The position numbers and the translations under genes are program-made. The notes beneath the pieces are model-generated. The model searched no databases and was not told the DNA's origin. It saw only the letters and a list, made by a program, of their open reading frames with translations. Of a stretch of 12,720 nucleotides of DNA, positions 1-8,596 are shown piece by piece (within the stretch, counting starts at the first letter, position 1; each line of letters starts with the position of its first letter). The DNA is from Lachnospiraceae bacterium (GTDB taxonomy: Bacteria; Bacillota; Clostridia; Lachnospirales; Lachnospiraceae), in NCBI GenBank assembly GCA_900765975.1, contig CAAFTS010000162.1, positions 1 to 12,720 of the forward strand. Direction: 5' to 3'.

Positions 1-86
1 ACACCTTTGTCTTTGGCTGTATCCTTCCCACTACTAGGGCGGATTGGGGACTTGCACCCGTTAGAAACGTGCGCCGCAAGGCGCAC
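1..86 (-). mobile_element. 5' end of a group II intron, probably bacterial class C; cut by window edge
   Basis: Read on the minus strand from position 86, the sequence opens with GTGCG, the conserved first bases of group II introns. GTGCGCC and GGCGCAC then pair around a TTGC loop (86-69). After that come GTTTCTAACGGGTGCAAGTCCC (written here only as a landmark for the domain I start; about 68-47) and an AAAGGTGT element at 8-1. This order matches, from memory, the 5' domain I layout of the Oceanobacillus iheyensis class C intron, including the spacing of roughly 84 bases to the GGTGT element. The 5' splice site would lie between 87 and 86. The maturase gene, domains V/VI and the 3' end lie outside the window, so whether the intron is intact is unknown. 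It lies 10 bases after the terminator hairpin of the hydrolase gene and on the same strand, as expected for class C insertion. Confidence 0.82.
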
Positions 87-90
87 ATCT

Positions 91-124
91 AAAAAAATCC
101 CGTTTCGGAAATCCGAAACGGGAT
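91..124 (-). terminator. Rho-independent terminator of the NlpC/P60 hydrolase gene
   Basis: Positions 97-108 and 113-124 form a perfect 12-bp stem (ATCCCGTTTCGG pairing with its complement) with a four-base loop at 109-112. On the minus strand the stem is followed by a run of T residues (97-91). It begins about 37 bases after the stop codon of the hydrolase gene, so it should end that transcript. It also appears to be the recognition structure for the adjacent group II intron. Confidence 0.93.
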
Positions 125-160
125 TACATCTTTATCTTTTGTTTTCTATATCACTTATCA

Positions 161-1246
161 TTAGTAACGAACAAAAACCATGCCGTCCTGTACCGGTCCC
201 ATAATTACTCCGATACCAACATCAGCCGAATGAATCATCTGACCATTCCCCACATAGATACCACAATGTGTTGCATTCACTGCTACATCTCCGGGCTGCG
301 GATCACTCACTCTCGGCCATCCAAGAAATGTAATTGTATTCCCCAGACGTGAATAACCACCTGTCAAACAGTGTGCTACAAACCCGGAACAGTCAAACAC
401 TCCCGGTGCACAAGCTCCCCACACATATTCTGTAGGCTGACTAAGCCAATAATAAGCTCGCTCAACAACCGAACTACCAGTATTGACATTATAATCAGGA
501 GCGCTGTTTCCACCTCCATTATCCGAAGGAGTATCTGTATTATCTGAAGGAGTATTTGTGCCTCCTTGCACAACATTATTCTGCTGTTGTGCAGCCTCTT
601 CAGCTTTTCTTCTCTCTTCTTCTGCCTTTTCAGCCGCTTTTCTTGCAGCCTCCTGAATCATAGAATCCAAATTGGCAACCTCAGCAGTCTTTGACTCTAA
701 TGTCGTAGATAACTCTTCTTTCTGATTCTTATATTCGCCTTCCATTTTCTGAAGTTTTACCTGATCTTCTTCAAGAGTCTTCTTCAAATCTTTTACTTCT
801 TGAACAGTTTCTTGATAAACATCCAATTGTTTTCGATCATATGTATGTACCTTCTCAACATATTCTGCCTGCGTCAATATCTCTGCAATACTTCCGGAAG
901 TAAGTACACGTTCCAATGCAGAACCCTCTCCGGATTCGTACATATATTTAATACGTTTCTTTAAATCTTCATATTGTTGCTTTTCTTTTTCTTCCGCAAC
1001 TTTCAAATCTTCCTCTGCCTGAATAATTTCTTCACCCTTAGAAATCAACTGCAGTTCAAGATCATTCATCTTCTCAATCAATGAATTCAACTGTGACTGA
1101 AGTGCATTTGCCTCATTCTGTGCTGTTGCCTTCTGTGCCTCCAGTTTTTCCTGTTCATCCTCCGGTGCTGCAAACACAGGAGTAACTGCCATTGCACATG
1201 TCAATGTAAGTGCAATCAGTGTACGCTGTACTTTCTTTAATTTCAT
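161..1246 (-). CDS. Secreted PcsB-like coiled-coil NlpC/P60 (C40) peptidoglycan hydrolase
   Basis: The 361-residue protein starts with a signal peptide (basic MKLKK, hydrophobic core, VFA-A cleavage site near residue 26). A long coiled-coil region rich in E, K and Q follows, to about residue 220 and of the PcsB/CwlO N-terminal kind. A low-complexity N/T/S/G/D linker (about 221-258) leads to a C-terminal NlpC/P60 domain. The catalytic residues are visible: Cys286 in DCSGF, His327 in THCGIYVG and His339 in MIHS. The His residues are 12 apart, as in the family. The expected role is cleaving peptide stems in peptidoglycan outside the cell for growth or daughter-cell separation, with the coiled coil possibly holding the enzyme inactive until FtsEX-type activation; that regulation is known for PcsB and only inferred here. 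The start is supported by AGGTG five bases upstream. It has its own promoters and terminator, so it is probably monocistronic. Confidence 0.93.
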   Translation of the reverse strand: MKLKKVQRTLIALTLTCAMAVTPVFAAPEDEQEKLEAQKATAQNEANALQSQLNSLIEKMNDLELQLISKGEEIIQAEEDLKVAEEKEKQQYEDLKKRIKYMYESGEGSALERVLTSGSIAEILTQAEYVEKVHTYDRKQLDVYQETVQEVKDLKKTLEEDQVKLQKMEGEYKNQKEELSTTLESKTAEVANLDSMIQEAARKAAEKAEEERRKAEEAAQQQNNVVQGGTNTPSDNTDTPSDNGGGNSAPDYNVNTGSSVVERAYYWLSQPTEYVWGACAPGVFDCSGFVAHCLTGGYSRLGNTITFLGWPRVSDPQPGDVAVNATHCGIYVGNGQMIHSADVGIGVIMGPVQDGMVFVRY

Positions 1247-1301
1247 TTTGTCACCTGTCCTTATTTTCTATTCATTATCTATGTCCCCACATATATGAGT
1301 T

Positions 1302-1330
1302 ATGATACACTACATGACAATGTTTTGCAA
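1302..1330 (-). promoter_or_regulatory. Candidate proximal promoter (P2) of the NlpC/P60 gene
   Basis: On the minus strand TTGCAA (1330-1325) and TATCAT (1307-1302) are separated by 17 bases, giving a sigma-A type pair about 55 bases upstream of the start codon. The -10 element matches consensus at five of six positions and the -35 at four. It is weaker than the distal candidate and could be chance in AT-rich DNA. Confidence 0.4.
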
Positions 1331-1405
1331 TATATTCGAAAAAATCCGCACAAAAACCATATAATCCTGGGGTGTAAAGTTAATATTCATCAATATACAG
1401 TAATC

Positions 1406-1434
1406 ATTATACAATATCGTTCCAAACTTTGCAA
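1406..1434 (-). promoter_or_regulatory. Candidate main promoter (P1) of the NlpC/P60 gene
   Basis: On the minus strand TTGCAA (1434-1429) is followed after exactly 17 bases by a perfect TATAAT (1411-1406). Transcription would start near 1399, leaving a leader of about 150 bases. A tandem 12-bp repeat lies 16 bases upstream of the -35 element, a position suited to an activator. I found no riboswitch pattern in the leader, including none of the ydaO (c-di-AMP) type sometimes found before such hydrolases. Confidence 0.65.
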
Positions 1435-1450
1435 TAACTTTTAATATCTT

Positions 1451-1474
1451 CGTAACATTTCACGTAACATTTCA
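1451..1474 (-). repeat. Perfect tandem 12-bp direct repeat, possible WalR/OmpR-family binding site
   Basis: CGTAACATTTCA occurs twice without a gap (1451-1462 and 1463-1474). On the minus strand this gives TGTTAC-N6-TGTTAC. Each half fits the WalR half-site TGTWAH, although the classical WalR box has a 5-base spacer. The repeat is centred about 63 bases upstream of the predicted P1 start. Direct repeats with a helical-turn period are typical of OmpR-family response regulators, and WalR is known to control cell-wall hydrolase genes in Firmicutes. Binding here is an inference. Confidence 0.55.
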
Positions 1475-1520
1475 TTTTCCATATACTGCGAAATCATTCC
1501 CATTTGTATTTTTCAATATT

Positions 1521-2762
1521 TTAAAATTCTCGGACAAACAAACTCTGTTCTTCCAGCAAAGCCTCCACATCTTCAAATCCCAACTGCGCCATCAACTTCA
1601 TCACATAAGGATTTTCCAATGGCGTTTGGTAATATGCATGTTCTACATATTCTTCCACTCGTTCTCTTCCGATTTCCATTGGCAAAATCGCTTTCGGTCC
1701 TCCAACACAGCCACCTACGCAACCCATTCCTTCAAAAAAATTAGCTGTTGTCTCCCCTTTTTCCAAACGTTTGAGCAAAGCCCGGCATTCTCGTACGCCT
1801 TCTGCCTGTTCTGATTCTACCTGGATGTTACTTTCCGGTCTCAGTTGACGAACTGTTTTTTGCACCGCTTCACTAACGCCACCTGTTCTTGCATACATCC
1901 GTCCAGCTCCGGAAGAATGCTCTTTGGACTCTTCTTGAAGATTTTCCAAATCAATTTCTGCTGCCTCAAAAATATCCTGCACTTCCTGAAATGTCAATAC
2001 ATAATCTACTGCATCTGCTACATCCGGTTCTCTCGCCTCACTCTTCTTTGCAATGCAGGGCCCCACAAAAACAGTCAATGCATCCGGGCTGAGTCGTTTG
2101 ACCACCCTTCCTGCGGCAATCATCGGCGAAACCGCCCCCGGTACATGGGGCAATAGCCTGTGATAAATATTTCGGATCATGGCAATCCAAATCGGACAGC
2201 AGCAGCTTGTCAATTGAAAATCTTTTTCTGTCTGAACCTTTCTGTCAAATTCCAGACTTTCTTTCATCGTCAATATATCGGCAAACAAGGCTACCTCTAT
2301 CATCCCATCAAATCCAAGCGCCCGGAAAGCCGTTCTCAATTTTCCCGGAGTCACCTCTTTTTGAAACTGCCCCAGAAAAGCCGGAGCAATCAATACATAG
2401 GCTTTTTCTTTTTTCTCACGAACCGCTTTCATTGCCGGAAGTACATCCTTGCTGGCTGCTAATTTTTCTGTCTTGCACGCATCGATACAAGCGCCACACC
2501 CAACACATTTGTCCGGACAAATATAAAGCCTGCCATCCCCATCCTCCTGAATTGCATCAAAGATACAACTGTTTTGACATGCACGCTCATATGCATTTGC
2601 ACATTCCAGACATTCTTCTGCCTGAAAGACTGCCCCATATTTTTCCGGATGCAGCAAGCAATCCAAATGTTTCGGATTATATTTTTTAGGAAGTGGTTCT
2701 CCCAAATGAATTTTCTGATTTAAAATATCACGATATAATGTATCAAAACTTTTCTTTTCCAT
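1521..2762 (-). CDS. [FeFe]-hydrogenase-like iron-sulfur protein (H-cluster domain), divergent
   Basis: The 413-residue protein has an N-terminal iron-sulfur region with two cysteine sets: C51-X2-C54-X7-C62-X3-C66, and a ferredoxin-like CX2CX2CX3C at C86, C89, C92 and C96. The [FeFe] hydrogenase catalytic domain follows. All three H-cluster motifs are recognisable: L1 as TSCCCPIW (185-192), L2 as GPCIAKKSE (234-242) and L3 as EGMGCVGGCVGG (344-355). Cys189, Cys236, Cys348 and Cys352 should hold the cluster, and Cys188 corresponds to the proton-shuttling cysteine of CpI. Differences from standard HydA are an extra cysteine before CCP, glycine in place of the L2 methionine, and GGP instead of GGG after L3. 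It is shorter than classical HydA and lacks a PAS domain, so it could be a real hydrogenase of a divergent group or a sensory or regulatory form. No maturation genes are nearby. The start has AGG eight bases upstream. Confidence 0.85.
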   Translation of the reverse strand: MEKKSFDTLYRDILNQKIHLGEPLPKKYNPKHLDCLLHPEKYGAVFQAEECLECANAYERACQNSCIFDAIQEDGDGRLYICPDKCVGCGACIDACKTEKLAASKDVLPAMKAVREKKEKAYVLIAPAFLGQFQKEVTPGKLRTAFRALGFDGMIEVALFADILTMKESLEFDRKVQTEKDFQLTSCCCPIWIAMIRNIYHRLLPHVPGAVSPMIAAGRVVKRLSPDALTVFVGPCIAKKSEAREPDVADAVDYVLTFQEVQDIFEAAEIDLENLQEESKEHSSGAGRMYARTGGVSEAVQKTVRQLRPESNIQVESEQAEGVRECRALLKRLEKGETTANFFEGMGCVGGCVGGPKAILPMEIGRERVEEYVEHAYYQTPLENPYVMKLMAQLGFEDVEALLEEQSLFVREF

Positions 2763-2780
2763 AAAAAATGCCTCGTCTTA

Positions 2781-2802
2781 TTCATACTGTTTTTAGTATG
2801 AA
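2781..2802. promoter_or_regulatory. 8-bp inverted repeat upstream of the hydrogenase-like gene
   Basis: TTCATACT (2781-2788) and AGTATGAA (2795-2802) form a perfect inverted repeat around a six-base loop, about 20 bases before the start codon at 2762. No T-run follows on the minus strand, so it is not a standard terminator. It could be an operator or an mRNA hairpin. I recognise no known regulator site in it. Confidence 0.4.
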
Positions 2803-2852
2803 CAAAACCAGACATTCTATTCTTTTAACTTTTGTTTTTCTACGGTTGTTTT

Positions 2853-3317
2853 CTATAAATTTCTCACCTTAAATTCTCTCTGGGCTTCCCGTTTCTGGTC
2901 TTTTTTCGCAATATCATCCCGTTTATCATATAGTTTTTTACCTTTTGCCAGACCGATTTCAATTTTCACAAGACTTCCACTAAAATACACCTGCAACGGA
3001 ACTACTGTAATTCCTTTTTCTTTCATTTTTCCAAAAATTTTATCAATCTCTTTTTTATGAAGAAGTAGTTTACGCACACGAAGTGGGTCTTTATTAAAAA
3101 TATTCCCCTTCTCATAAGGACTAATATGCATTCCATAAATGAACATTTCTCCGTTTTCAATTCGGATAAACGCCTCTTTGATACTGCACTTCCCCATACG
3201 CAGAGATTTTACTTCTGTTCCATGCAGCACGATTCCGGCCTCATATTTCTCCAGTATAAAATAATCATGATACGCTTTTTTATTATTTGCAATTAATTTG
3301 CCTTCCGTTTTCGCCAT
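2853..3317 (-). CDS. smpB: SsrA-binding protein SmpB
   Basis: The 154-residue product starts [20 protein letters not shown] and continues through the typical SmpB core: [13 protein letters not shown], the [26 protein letters not shown] strand region, and a basic C-terminal tail rich in K, R and D ending FKVRNL. SmpB binds tmRNA and brings it to stalled ribosomes, where its tail occupies the empty mRNA channel during trans-translation. An in-frame upstream ATG at 3362 would add 15 residues and overlap rnr. The start at 3317 gives the normal family length and has a GGGGAAGGA Shine-Dalgarno stretch, so I chose it. It lies four bases after the rnr stop, which implies co-transcription and translational coupling with RNase R, SmpB's usual partner in clearing stalled mRNAs. 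The tmRNA gene itself is not in this window. Confidence 0.97.
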   Translation of the reverse strand: MAKTEGKLIANNKKAYHDYFILEKYEAGIVLHGTEVKSLRMGKCSIKEAFIRIENGEMFIYGMHISPYEKGNIFNKDPLRVRKLLLHKKEIDKIFGKMKEKGITVVPLQVYFSGSLVKIEIGLAKGKKLYDKRDDIAKKDQKREAQREFKVRNL

Positions 3318-3321
3318 CGTT

Positions 3322-5460
3322 CTATCCTTCCCCTTCTTCATTTTCACAAAATTCAAAATCAATGGTCCGCTGAAGTCGATCTACGCCAAGCACTCGAACA
3401 CGCACTACCTGTCCTAACTTGTAGACATTTCTGGTATGTTCCCCAATCAGTTCATACTGCTCTTCCCAGTATTCATAATGATCATCCTGCATATTCATGA
3501 CATGCACCAATCCCTCGATCGTATTTGGAAGTTCTACATATGCTCCCCACTTAGTAATACCAGAAATCACACCTTCAAATTCCTCTCCAATGCGCTCTTT
3601 CATATATTCTACTTTTTTCAGTTTGATCGTCTCTCGTTCCGCCTCTTCCGCGCGCCGCTCTGTCACCCCTGCCTGCATCGCTACCTCCGGCAAGATTTTT
3701 TCATAATGTGCGATTCGCTCTTCTTTCAGACGTCCACGAATATTTTCCTTGATAATCCGGTGAATCTGCAAATCCGGATAGCGACGGATTGGAGAAGTAA
3801 AATGGGTATAATACTTCGCCGCCAAGCCAAAATGCCCGGTATTCTCCGGCGTGTATTTCGCCTGCTTCATCGAACGTAGCGCCAGTCTGCTAATCAGTGC
3901 CTCTTCCGGTGTTCCTTCTACTTTTCCCAAAAGTTTCTGCACTTCCATTGGGCGCACTTCATTTCCCATGTGAATGTGATAGCCGAAATTATTGATAAAC
4001 GTACTGAGTTTTTTCATCTTTTCCTCATCCGGCGCCTCATGTGTTCGATACAGAAATGGAAGTTCTCTCCAAAAATATTCTTCCGCTACCGTTTCATTCG
4101 CAAGCAACATAAAATCTTCAATGAGCTTTGTTGCAACATTCCTTTCATACGGTCGGATTTCAATTGGTCTTCCAATTTCATCCAGAATCATTTTTGTCTC
4201 CGGGAAATCAAAATCAATGGAGCCCCTCTGTTTTCTGCGTGTCCGTAAAATATGTGAAAGTTCTGCCATCTGTTCAAACATCGGAACAAACTCCTCATAC
4301 TTCTTCCGTTCTTCTGCATCTTGCTTTTCCAAAATCTTGGCAACACTCGTATAACTCATCCGCTCGTCAACCCGCACAACGGTCTCAGCAATCACATGGT
4401 CAACGACCTCTCCTTTTGGATTCACCGTCATAATACAACTAAGCGCCAGCCGGTCTTCCCCTGCATTTAAAGAACAGATGCCATTGGACAATTTATGTGG
4501 CAACATTGGGATTACTCTATCCACCAGATAAACACTAGTTCCACGATTGAGCGCCTCTCGATCCAATGCACTGCGTTCCTGTACATAATTCGTCACATCG
4601 GCAATATGCACTCCTAATTGATAATTTTCCCCATCTTTCGTTAGGGAAACCGCATCATCCAAATCCTTCGCATCTTCGCCGTCTATGGTAACCATCTTCC
4701 AATCTCGCAAATCCATTCGTCCGGCTCTGTCCGCTTCTGACACCTCTTTCGCCACACGTTCTGCCTGATTCATCACCCGCTCCGGAAATTCCATCGGCAG
4801 ATCAAATCCTTTTACAATAGAAATAATATCCGTTCCGGGGTCATTAATATGTCCGATAATCTCCGTCACAACGCCTTCCGGTTTCATACGTTCTCCGCCA
4901 TAAGAAGTCAAAGAAACCACCACTTTATGCCCGGTCATAGCTCCCTTTTCTTTTCCTTCCGGAATATAAATATCACTCAGGATTCTCTGATTGTCCGGAC
5001 GCACAAATCCATAACTCTTACACTTCTCATATAACCCTACAATCTTGGTCGTACTATGAGATAAAATCCGTACAATCTTTCCTTCTGTCCGTCTTCCTGC
5101 CTCCTGACTCTTGGTAATGATAAATTCCACTTCATCCCCTTGAAAAGCCCCATTGATATTTTCTTCTGAAATAAAGACATCATTCTCTACACCTTCTTGA
5201 ATCACAAATCCAAAGCCTCTTGGATGCGCCTGAAAAATACCGGTGAACCGTTTTGTCTGTCCTTTGGTATATTTTCCCCGTTTTGAAAGTGTAATCTTCC
5301 CATCTTCAACAAGAGTATCCAACACCTTTTTCAATTCTTCCTTCTGTTCCTTCGGAACTCCAAGCACCATTGCAATCTCTTTTGCCTTCATCGGCACATA
5401 CAAATCATCGCAAATAAAATCATAGATTACTTTTTTTCTTTTTTCAAACGTATTCGCCAT
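3322..5460 (-). CDS. rnr: Ribonuclease R (VacB/RNase II family 3'-5' exoribonuclease)
   Basis: The 712 residues show the RNase R order: an N-terminal helix-turn-helix-like region (about 1-65), cold-shock/OB domains (about 70-205), the RNB catalytic domain (about 245-575) and an S1 RNA-binding domain (about 623-705). The acidic metal-binding cluster [11 protein letters not shown] carries Asp260, Asp266, Asp268 and Asp269, and the RNB signature [16 protein letters not shown] is present near 553-568. The enzyme degrades structured RNA from the 3' end and works in RNA quality control with SmpB and tmRNA. The protein stops soon after S1 and lacks the long lysine-rich tail of the E. coli enzyme, as is usual in Firmicutes. 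The start has GGGGAG about ten bases upstream. A terminator hairpin lies between secG and this gene with little room for a separate promoter, so expression probably depends on read-through. Confidence 0.97.
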   Translation of the reverse strand: MANTFEKRKKVIYDFICDDLYVPMKAKEIAMVLGVPKEQKEELKKVLDTLVEDGKITLSKRGKYTKGQTKRFTGIFQAHPRGFGFVIQEGVENDVFISEENINGAFQGDEVEFIITKSQEAGRRTEGKIVRILSHSTTKIVGLYEKCKSYGFVRPDNQRILSDIYIPEGKEKGAMTGHKVVVSLTSYGGERMKPEGVVTEIIGHINDPGTDIISIVKGFDLPMEFPERVMNQAERVAKEVSEADRAGRMDLRDWKMVTIDGEDAKDLDDAVSLTKDGENYQLGVHIADVTNYVQERSALDREALNRGTSVYLVDRVIPMLPHKLSNGICSLNAGEDRLALSCIMTVNPKGEVVDHVIAETVVRVDERMSYTSVAKILEKQDAEERKKYEEFVPMFEQMAELSHILRTRRKQRGSIDFDFPETKMILDEIGRPIEIRPYERNVATKLIEDFMLLANETVAEEYFWRELPFLYRTHEAPDEEKMKKLSTFINNFGYHIHMGNEVRPMEVQKLLGKVEGTPEEALISRLALRSMKQAKYTPENTGHFGLAAKYYTHFTSPIRRYPDLQIHRIIKENIRGRLKEERIAHYEKILPEVAMQAGVTERRAEEAERETIKLKKVEYMKERIGEEFEGVISGITKWGAYVELPNTIEGLVHVMNMQDDHYEYWEEQYELIGEHTRNVYKLGQVVRVRVLGVDRLQRTIDFEFCENEEGEG

Positions 5461-5485
5461 TCTCTATATTCTCCCCATATGATTG

Positions 5486-5519
5486 AAAAAAGCACCCTAT
5501 ATTTGATATAGAGTGCTTT
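5486..5519 (-). terminator. Hairpin terminator between secG and rnr
   Basis: Positions 5491-5502 and 5506-5517 form a 12-bp stem (one G-U pair in the minus-strand RNA) with a three-base loop. On the minus strand T residues from 5491 down to 5486 follow it. It starts about 15 bases after the secG stop and ends about 25 bases before the rnr start. It may end most transcripts after secG and let only a fraction continue into rnr-smpB. Confidence 0.85.
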
Positions 5520-5533
5520 GTTATCTTATCTTC

Positions 5534-5776
5534 TTAGTTAAATACGCCCAAGTTCAGGACAATTGCCAGTACCATAAACAAAATCGCCAAAAACTTTGTT
5601 GACTTTACAAGCGCGCCTTCCATAGAACGTCCCTTATTCTGTCCCCAATAAGAATCTGCCACGCCTCCAATTGTTCCAAGTCCGGCTGACTTACCTTCCT
5701 GCAGAAGAATAATTGCTGATAATGCAATACAATCTATAACAAAAATAATAGTTAAAACAATTTTTAAAATCTCCAT
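5534..5776 (-). CDS. secG: Preprotein translocase subunit SecG
   Basis: The 80-residue protein has the SecG layout: an N-terminal membrane helix (about 3-25, with the ILLQEGKSAGLG connection typical of the family), a short loop containing GGVADSYWGQNKGRS, and a second helix (about 58-77). SecG is a small accessory subunit of the SecYEG channel in the cytoplasmic membrane and aids protein export. A near-perfect AGGAGGTG lies about eight bases upstream of the start. The position between eno and rnr is a common order in clostridial genomes. A candidate promoter sits in the 100-base gap after eno, and a terminator follows the gene. Confidence 0.96.
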   Translation of the reverse strand: MEILKIVLTIIFVIDCIALSAIILLQEGKSAGLGTIGGVADSYWGQNKGRSMEGALVKSTKFLAILFMVLAIVLNLGVFN

Positions 5777-5808
5777 CTGTTCACACCTCCTATGGATAAA
5801 CCTTGTTT

Positions 5809-5837
5809 ATTTTACCATAGAATTCATAAGAAAGCAA
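5809..5837 (-). promoter_or_regulatory. Candidate promoter for secG
   Basis: On the minus strand TTGCTT (5837-5832) and TAAAAT (5814-5809) are separated by 17 bases. The -10 element matches consensus at five of six positions and the -35 only at three, so this is a moderate candidate. The predicted leader would be about 25 bases and include the strong secG ribosome binding site. Confidence 0.45.
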
Positions 5838-5876
5838 GTCCTATTTGTAGTTTTATCATCATCTTCGTACTATTTT

Positions 5877-7169
<1,293 letters not shown>

Positions 7170-7182
7170 TTACTGATAAACT

Positions 7183-7228
7183 AAAAAACCTCAGTAGCAA
7201 AATGATCTGCTCATTTTGCCAACTGAGG
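7183..7228 (-). terminator. Rho-independent terminator between the membrane-protein gene and eno
   Basis: On the minus strand CCTCAGT (7228-7222) pairs with ACTGAGG (7195-7189). Inside a small internal loop, GCAAAATGA and TCATTTTGC pair (7219-7211 with 7205-7197) around a five-base loop. Six T residues follow (7188-7183). It lies about 60 bases after the stop codon of the membrane-protein gene and about 40 bases before the eno start, so it could also act as a leader attenuator for eno. Confidence 0.85.
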
Positions 7229-7287
7229 ATAGTATCTGCAATTACTTGATTCTTCATGTAAGGAAGATGTTTCCTAAAATTTGATTT

Positions 7288-7836
7288 TTAATTTCCACTT
7301 CTAAATAATCTTCCCCTAAATTTATTCCATACTTCTCTCTGAAAAAACTCATACGCCCTGTCATAAATAAATAATCCGACTTGCCCTACCGCAAGCGCAC
7401 CAATCAACATCCCTGTGGATAGCTTATGTGCAAAAAGCAGCTCTTGAAAAAAGAAAACCGACGGCACATAAATGACATTAAATACGACATATTTTATAAG
7501 CCAAAACAATCGTTTCCGTTTCGCTGTCTCAGGCATTTTTCCAAGGCGGGGCCATGCCAATTCAATCACCAGAATATACACCCCCATCGCCGCATAAGAC
7601 AAAACATAAAACTTATTTGGAGCTACAATCAAACCAAGTAGCACACCGGCAATATAGAATGCAATTCCTGTCTTCTCTCCAAACTCCCGCAGCACAATTC
7701 CTACAAAAAAAGACGCTGCAGCCAACAAAAACAAAGTACTCGTCTCGATGATACTGCCAAGTAGCATACAAACAATCGTTAAGGCGAGTAACATCCCCCC
7801 AAACGCCATTTTCTTTGCTTTTACATGCATGCGCAC
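7288..7836 (-). CDS. Six-helix integral membrane protein of unknown function (ECF S-component-like topology)
   Basis: The product is about 182 residues with six predicted membrane helices: [38 protein letters not shown], the [17 protein letters not shown] region, a fourth through [14 protein letters not shown], then two after the basic loop TAKRKR. A short basic N-terminus and a basic tail follow the positive-inside rule. The topology and small-residue-rich first helices resemble substrate-binding S components of ECF vitamin transporters, but I see no definite family motif and leave the function open. The gene overlaps the end of the J-domain gene. The GTG at 7836 is six bases from GGAGG (7847-7843) and is my preferred start. 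ATG at 7830 is possible, and an upstream ATG at 7860 is in frame but lacks a good ribosome binding site. The overlap implies coupled translation with the J-domain protein. Confidence 0.8.
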   Translation of the reverse strand: MRMHVKAKKMAFGGMLLALTIVCMLLGSIIETSTLFLLAAASFFVGIVLREFGEKTGIAFYIAGVLLGLIVAPNKFYVLSYAAMGVYILVIELAWPRLGKMPETAKRKRLFWLIKYVVFNVIYVPSVFFFQELLFAHKLSTGMLIGALAVGQVGLFIYDRAYEFFQREVWNKFRGRLFRSGN

Positions 7837-8471
7837 AAGTCGCCTCCCATACATTCGCATAATTGATCAGCAACACACAGATCACAACACATATTTCCGG
7901 TTCCGCAGGAACTACTTCCAGGACCATAAGCGCCCCCGTATGGATTGTTCTGGTATCGCTGTCCCGCCCACTCAAGCTGATTCAAAAGCTGTCGATACTG
8001 TGGATTATTCGGCGCCATATTAACTGCCTGTCCTGCATGGTCGCGTGCCAGAATATTATTTCCAATACCAGCATTTGCCACCGCACTCAGATAGTACCAC
8101 TGTGGAGAGCGATTCGCCATCCGGTTCAACACATTAATCGCATCCCGGTATCTGCCTGCATTAACAAAATTTGCAACCGCCTGCAATTCCACATCCTGCT
8201 GCGAGCTGGCTGTCTGTCCCCAGCCGGAAGACTGGCTGTTTCCGTAGCCTGTATAACCGCCGTATCCACTGCCACCATGCTCACGTTCTTTCATAATAAC
8301 GTCGTACGCTTCCTGAACTTCCTTAAATTTTTCCTCTGCCAAATCTGCCAGCGGATTGTTCACATTCGCATCCGGATGATACTTTCTCGTCAAATCTCTA
8401 TATGCCCGTTTTACTTCATCGTCTGATGCACTTGGAGATACTCCCAGTACATCATATGGGTTTTTATTCAT
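7821..8471 (-). CDS. J-domain (DnaJ-like) protein with TPR-like region and cysteine-rich tail
   Basis: The 216 residues begin with a complete J domain (about 4-65) carrying the HPD motif at 32-34, so it should be able to stimulate an Hsp70/DnaK ATPase. A glycine/serine/tyrosine-rich linker (about 66-90) and a helical TPR-like region (about 93-170) follow. The C-terminus holds eight cysteines in the last 28 residues (C189, C195, C196, C199, C205, C207, C213, C215), which suggests a metal site. It lacks the standard DnaJ zinc-finger domain and substrate-binding domains, so it is not the general chaperone DnaJ but a dedicated J-protein whose client is unknown. The start has AGGAAG about eight bases upstream and a good promoter precedes the gene. 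Its last codons overlap the membrane-protein gene, suggesting that the two act together. Confidence 0.9.
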   Translation of the reverse strand: MNKNPYDVLGVSPSASDDEVKRAYRDLTRKYHPDANVNNPLADLAEEKFKEVQEAYDVIMKEREHGGSGYGGYTGYGNSQSSGWGQTASSQQDVELQAVANFVNAGRYRDAINVLNRMANRSPQWYYLSAVANAGIGNNILARDHAGQAVNMAPNNPQYRQLLNQLEWAGQRYQNNPYGGAYGPGSSSCGTGNMCCDLCVADQLCECMGGDLCACM

Positions 8472-8539
8472 TCTCTAACTTCCTCACTTTTCTCTTAAAA
8501 CCTATTCCTCACGCAGACTACTCCACGCTGACCTACCCT

Positions 8540-8568
8540 ATCATATCCTAAATCCTGACAATTGTCCA
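8540..8568 (-). promoter_or_regulatory. Promoter for the J-domain gene, with a palindrome over the -35
   Basis: On the minus strand TGGACA (8568-8563) and TATGAT (8545-8540) are separated by exactly 17 bases. Each matches the sigma-A consensus at five of six positions. The predicted leader is about 60 bases. A perfect palindrome, GACAATTGTC (8557-8566), overlaps the -35 element and could be a repressor site or chance. Confidence 0.65.
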
Positions 8569-8596
8569 GACTAAGCCCGGAATCTTCATAGATTCT

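Noticed and set aside
45..75. tRNA T-arm-like string GGTGCAAGTCCCC on the minus strand
   Set aside because: No acceptor stem, D-arm or anticodon arm surrounds it. It fits the domain I start of a group II intron instead.
7..204. Plus-strand 65-codon open frame at the left end
   Set aside because: It runs through the group II intron start, the terminator hairpin and the end of the hydrolase gene on the other strand, and has no ribosome binding site or recognisable family.
1247..1405. ydaO (c-di-AMP) or other riboswitch in the leader of the cell-wall hydrolase
   Set aside because: The leader is AT-rich and lacks the conserved ydaO sequence blocks or a leader terminator.
2207..2689. Plus-strand open frame of 160 codons
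   Set aside because: It lies entirely opposite the hydrogenase-like gene and has no coding signature or ribosome binding site of its own.
2763..2852. tmRNA gene (ssrA) next to smpB
   Set aside because: The gap is only about 90 bases and has no tRNA-like ends. ssrA must be elsewhere.
7613..7975. Minus-strand open frame of 120 codons across the J-domain and membrane-protein genes
   Set aside because: It is an out-of-frame overlap of two well-supported genes with no recognisable domain.
7863..8426. Plus-strand open frame of 187 codons
   Set aside because: It is the antisense shadow of the J-domain gene, which has a clear HPD motif, ribosome binding site and promoter.
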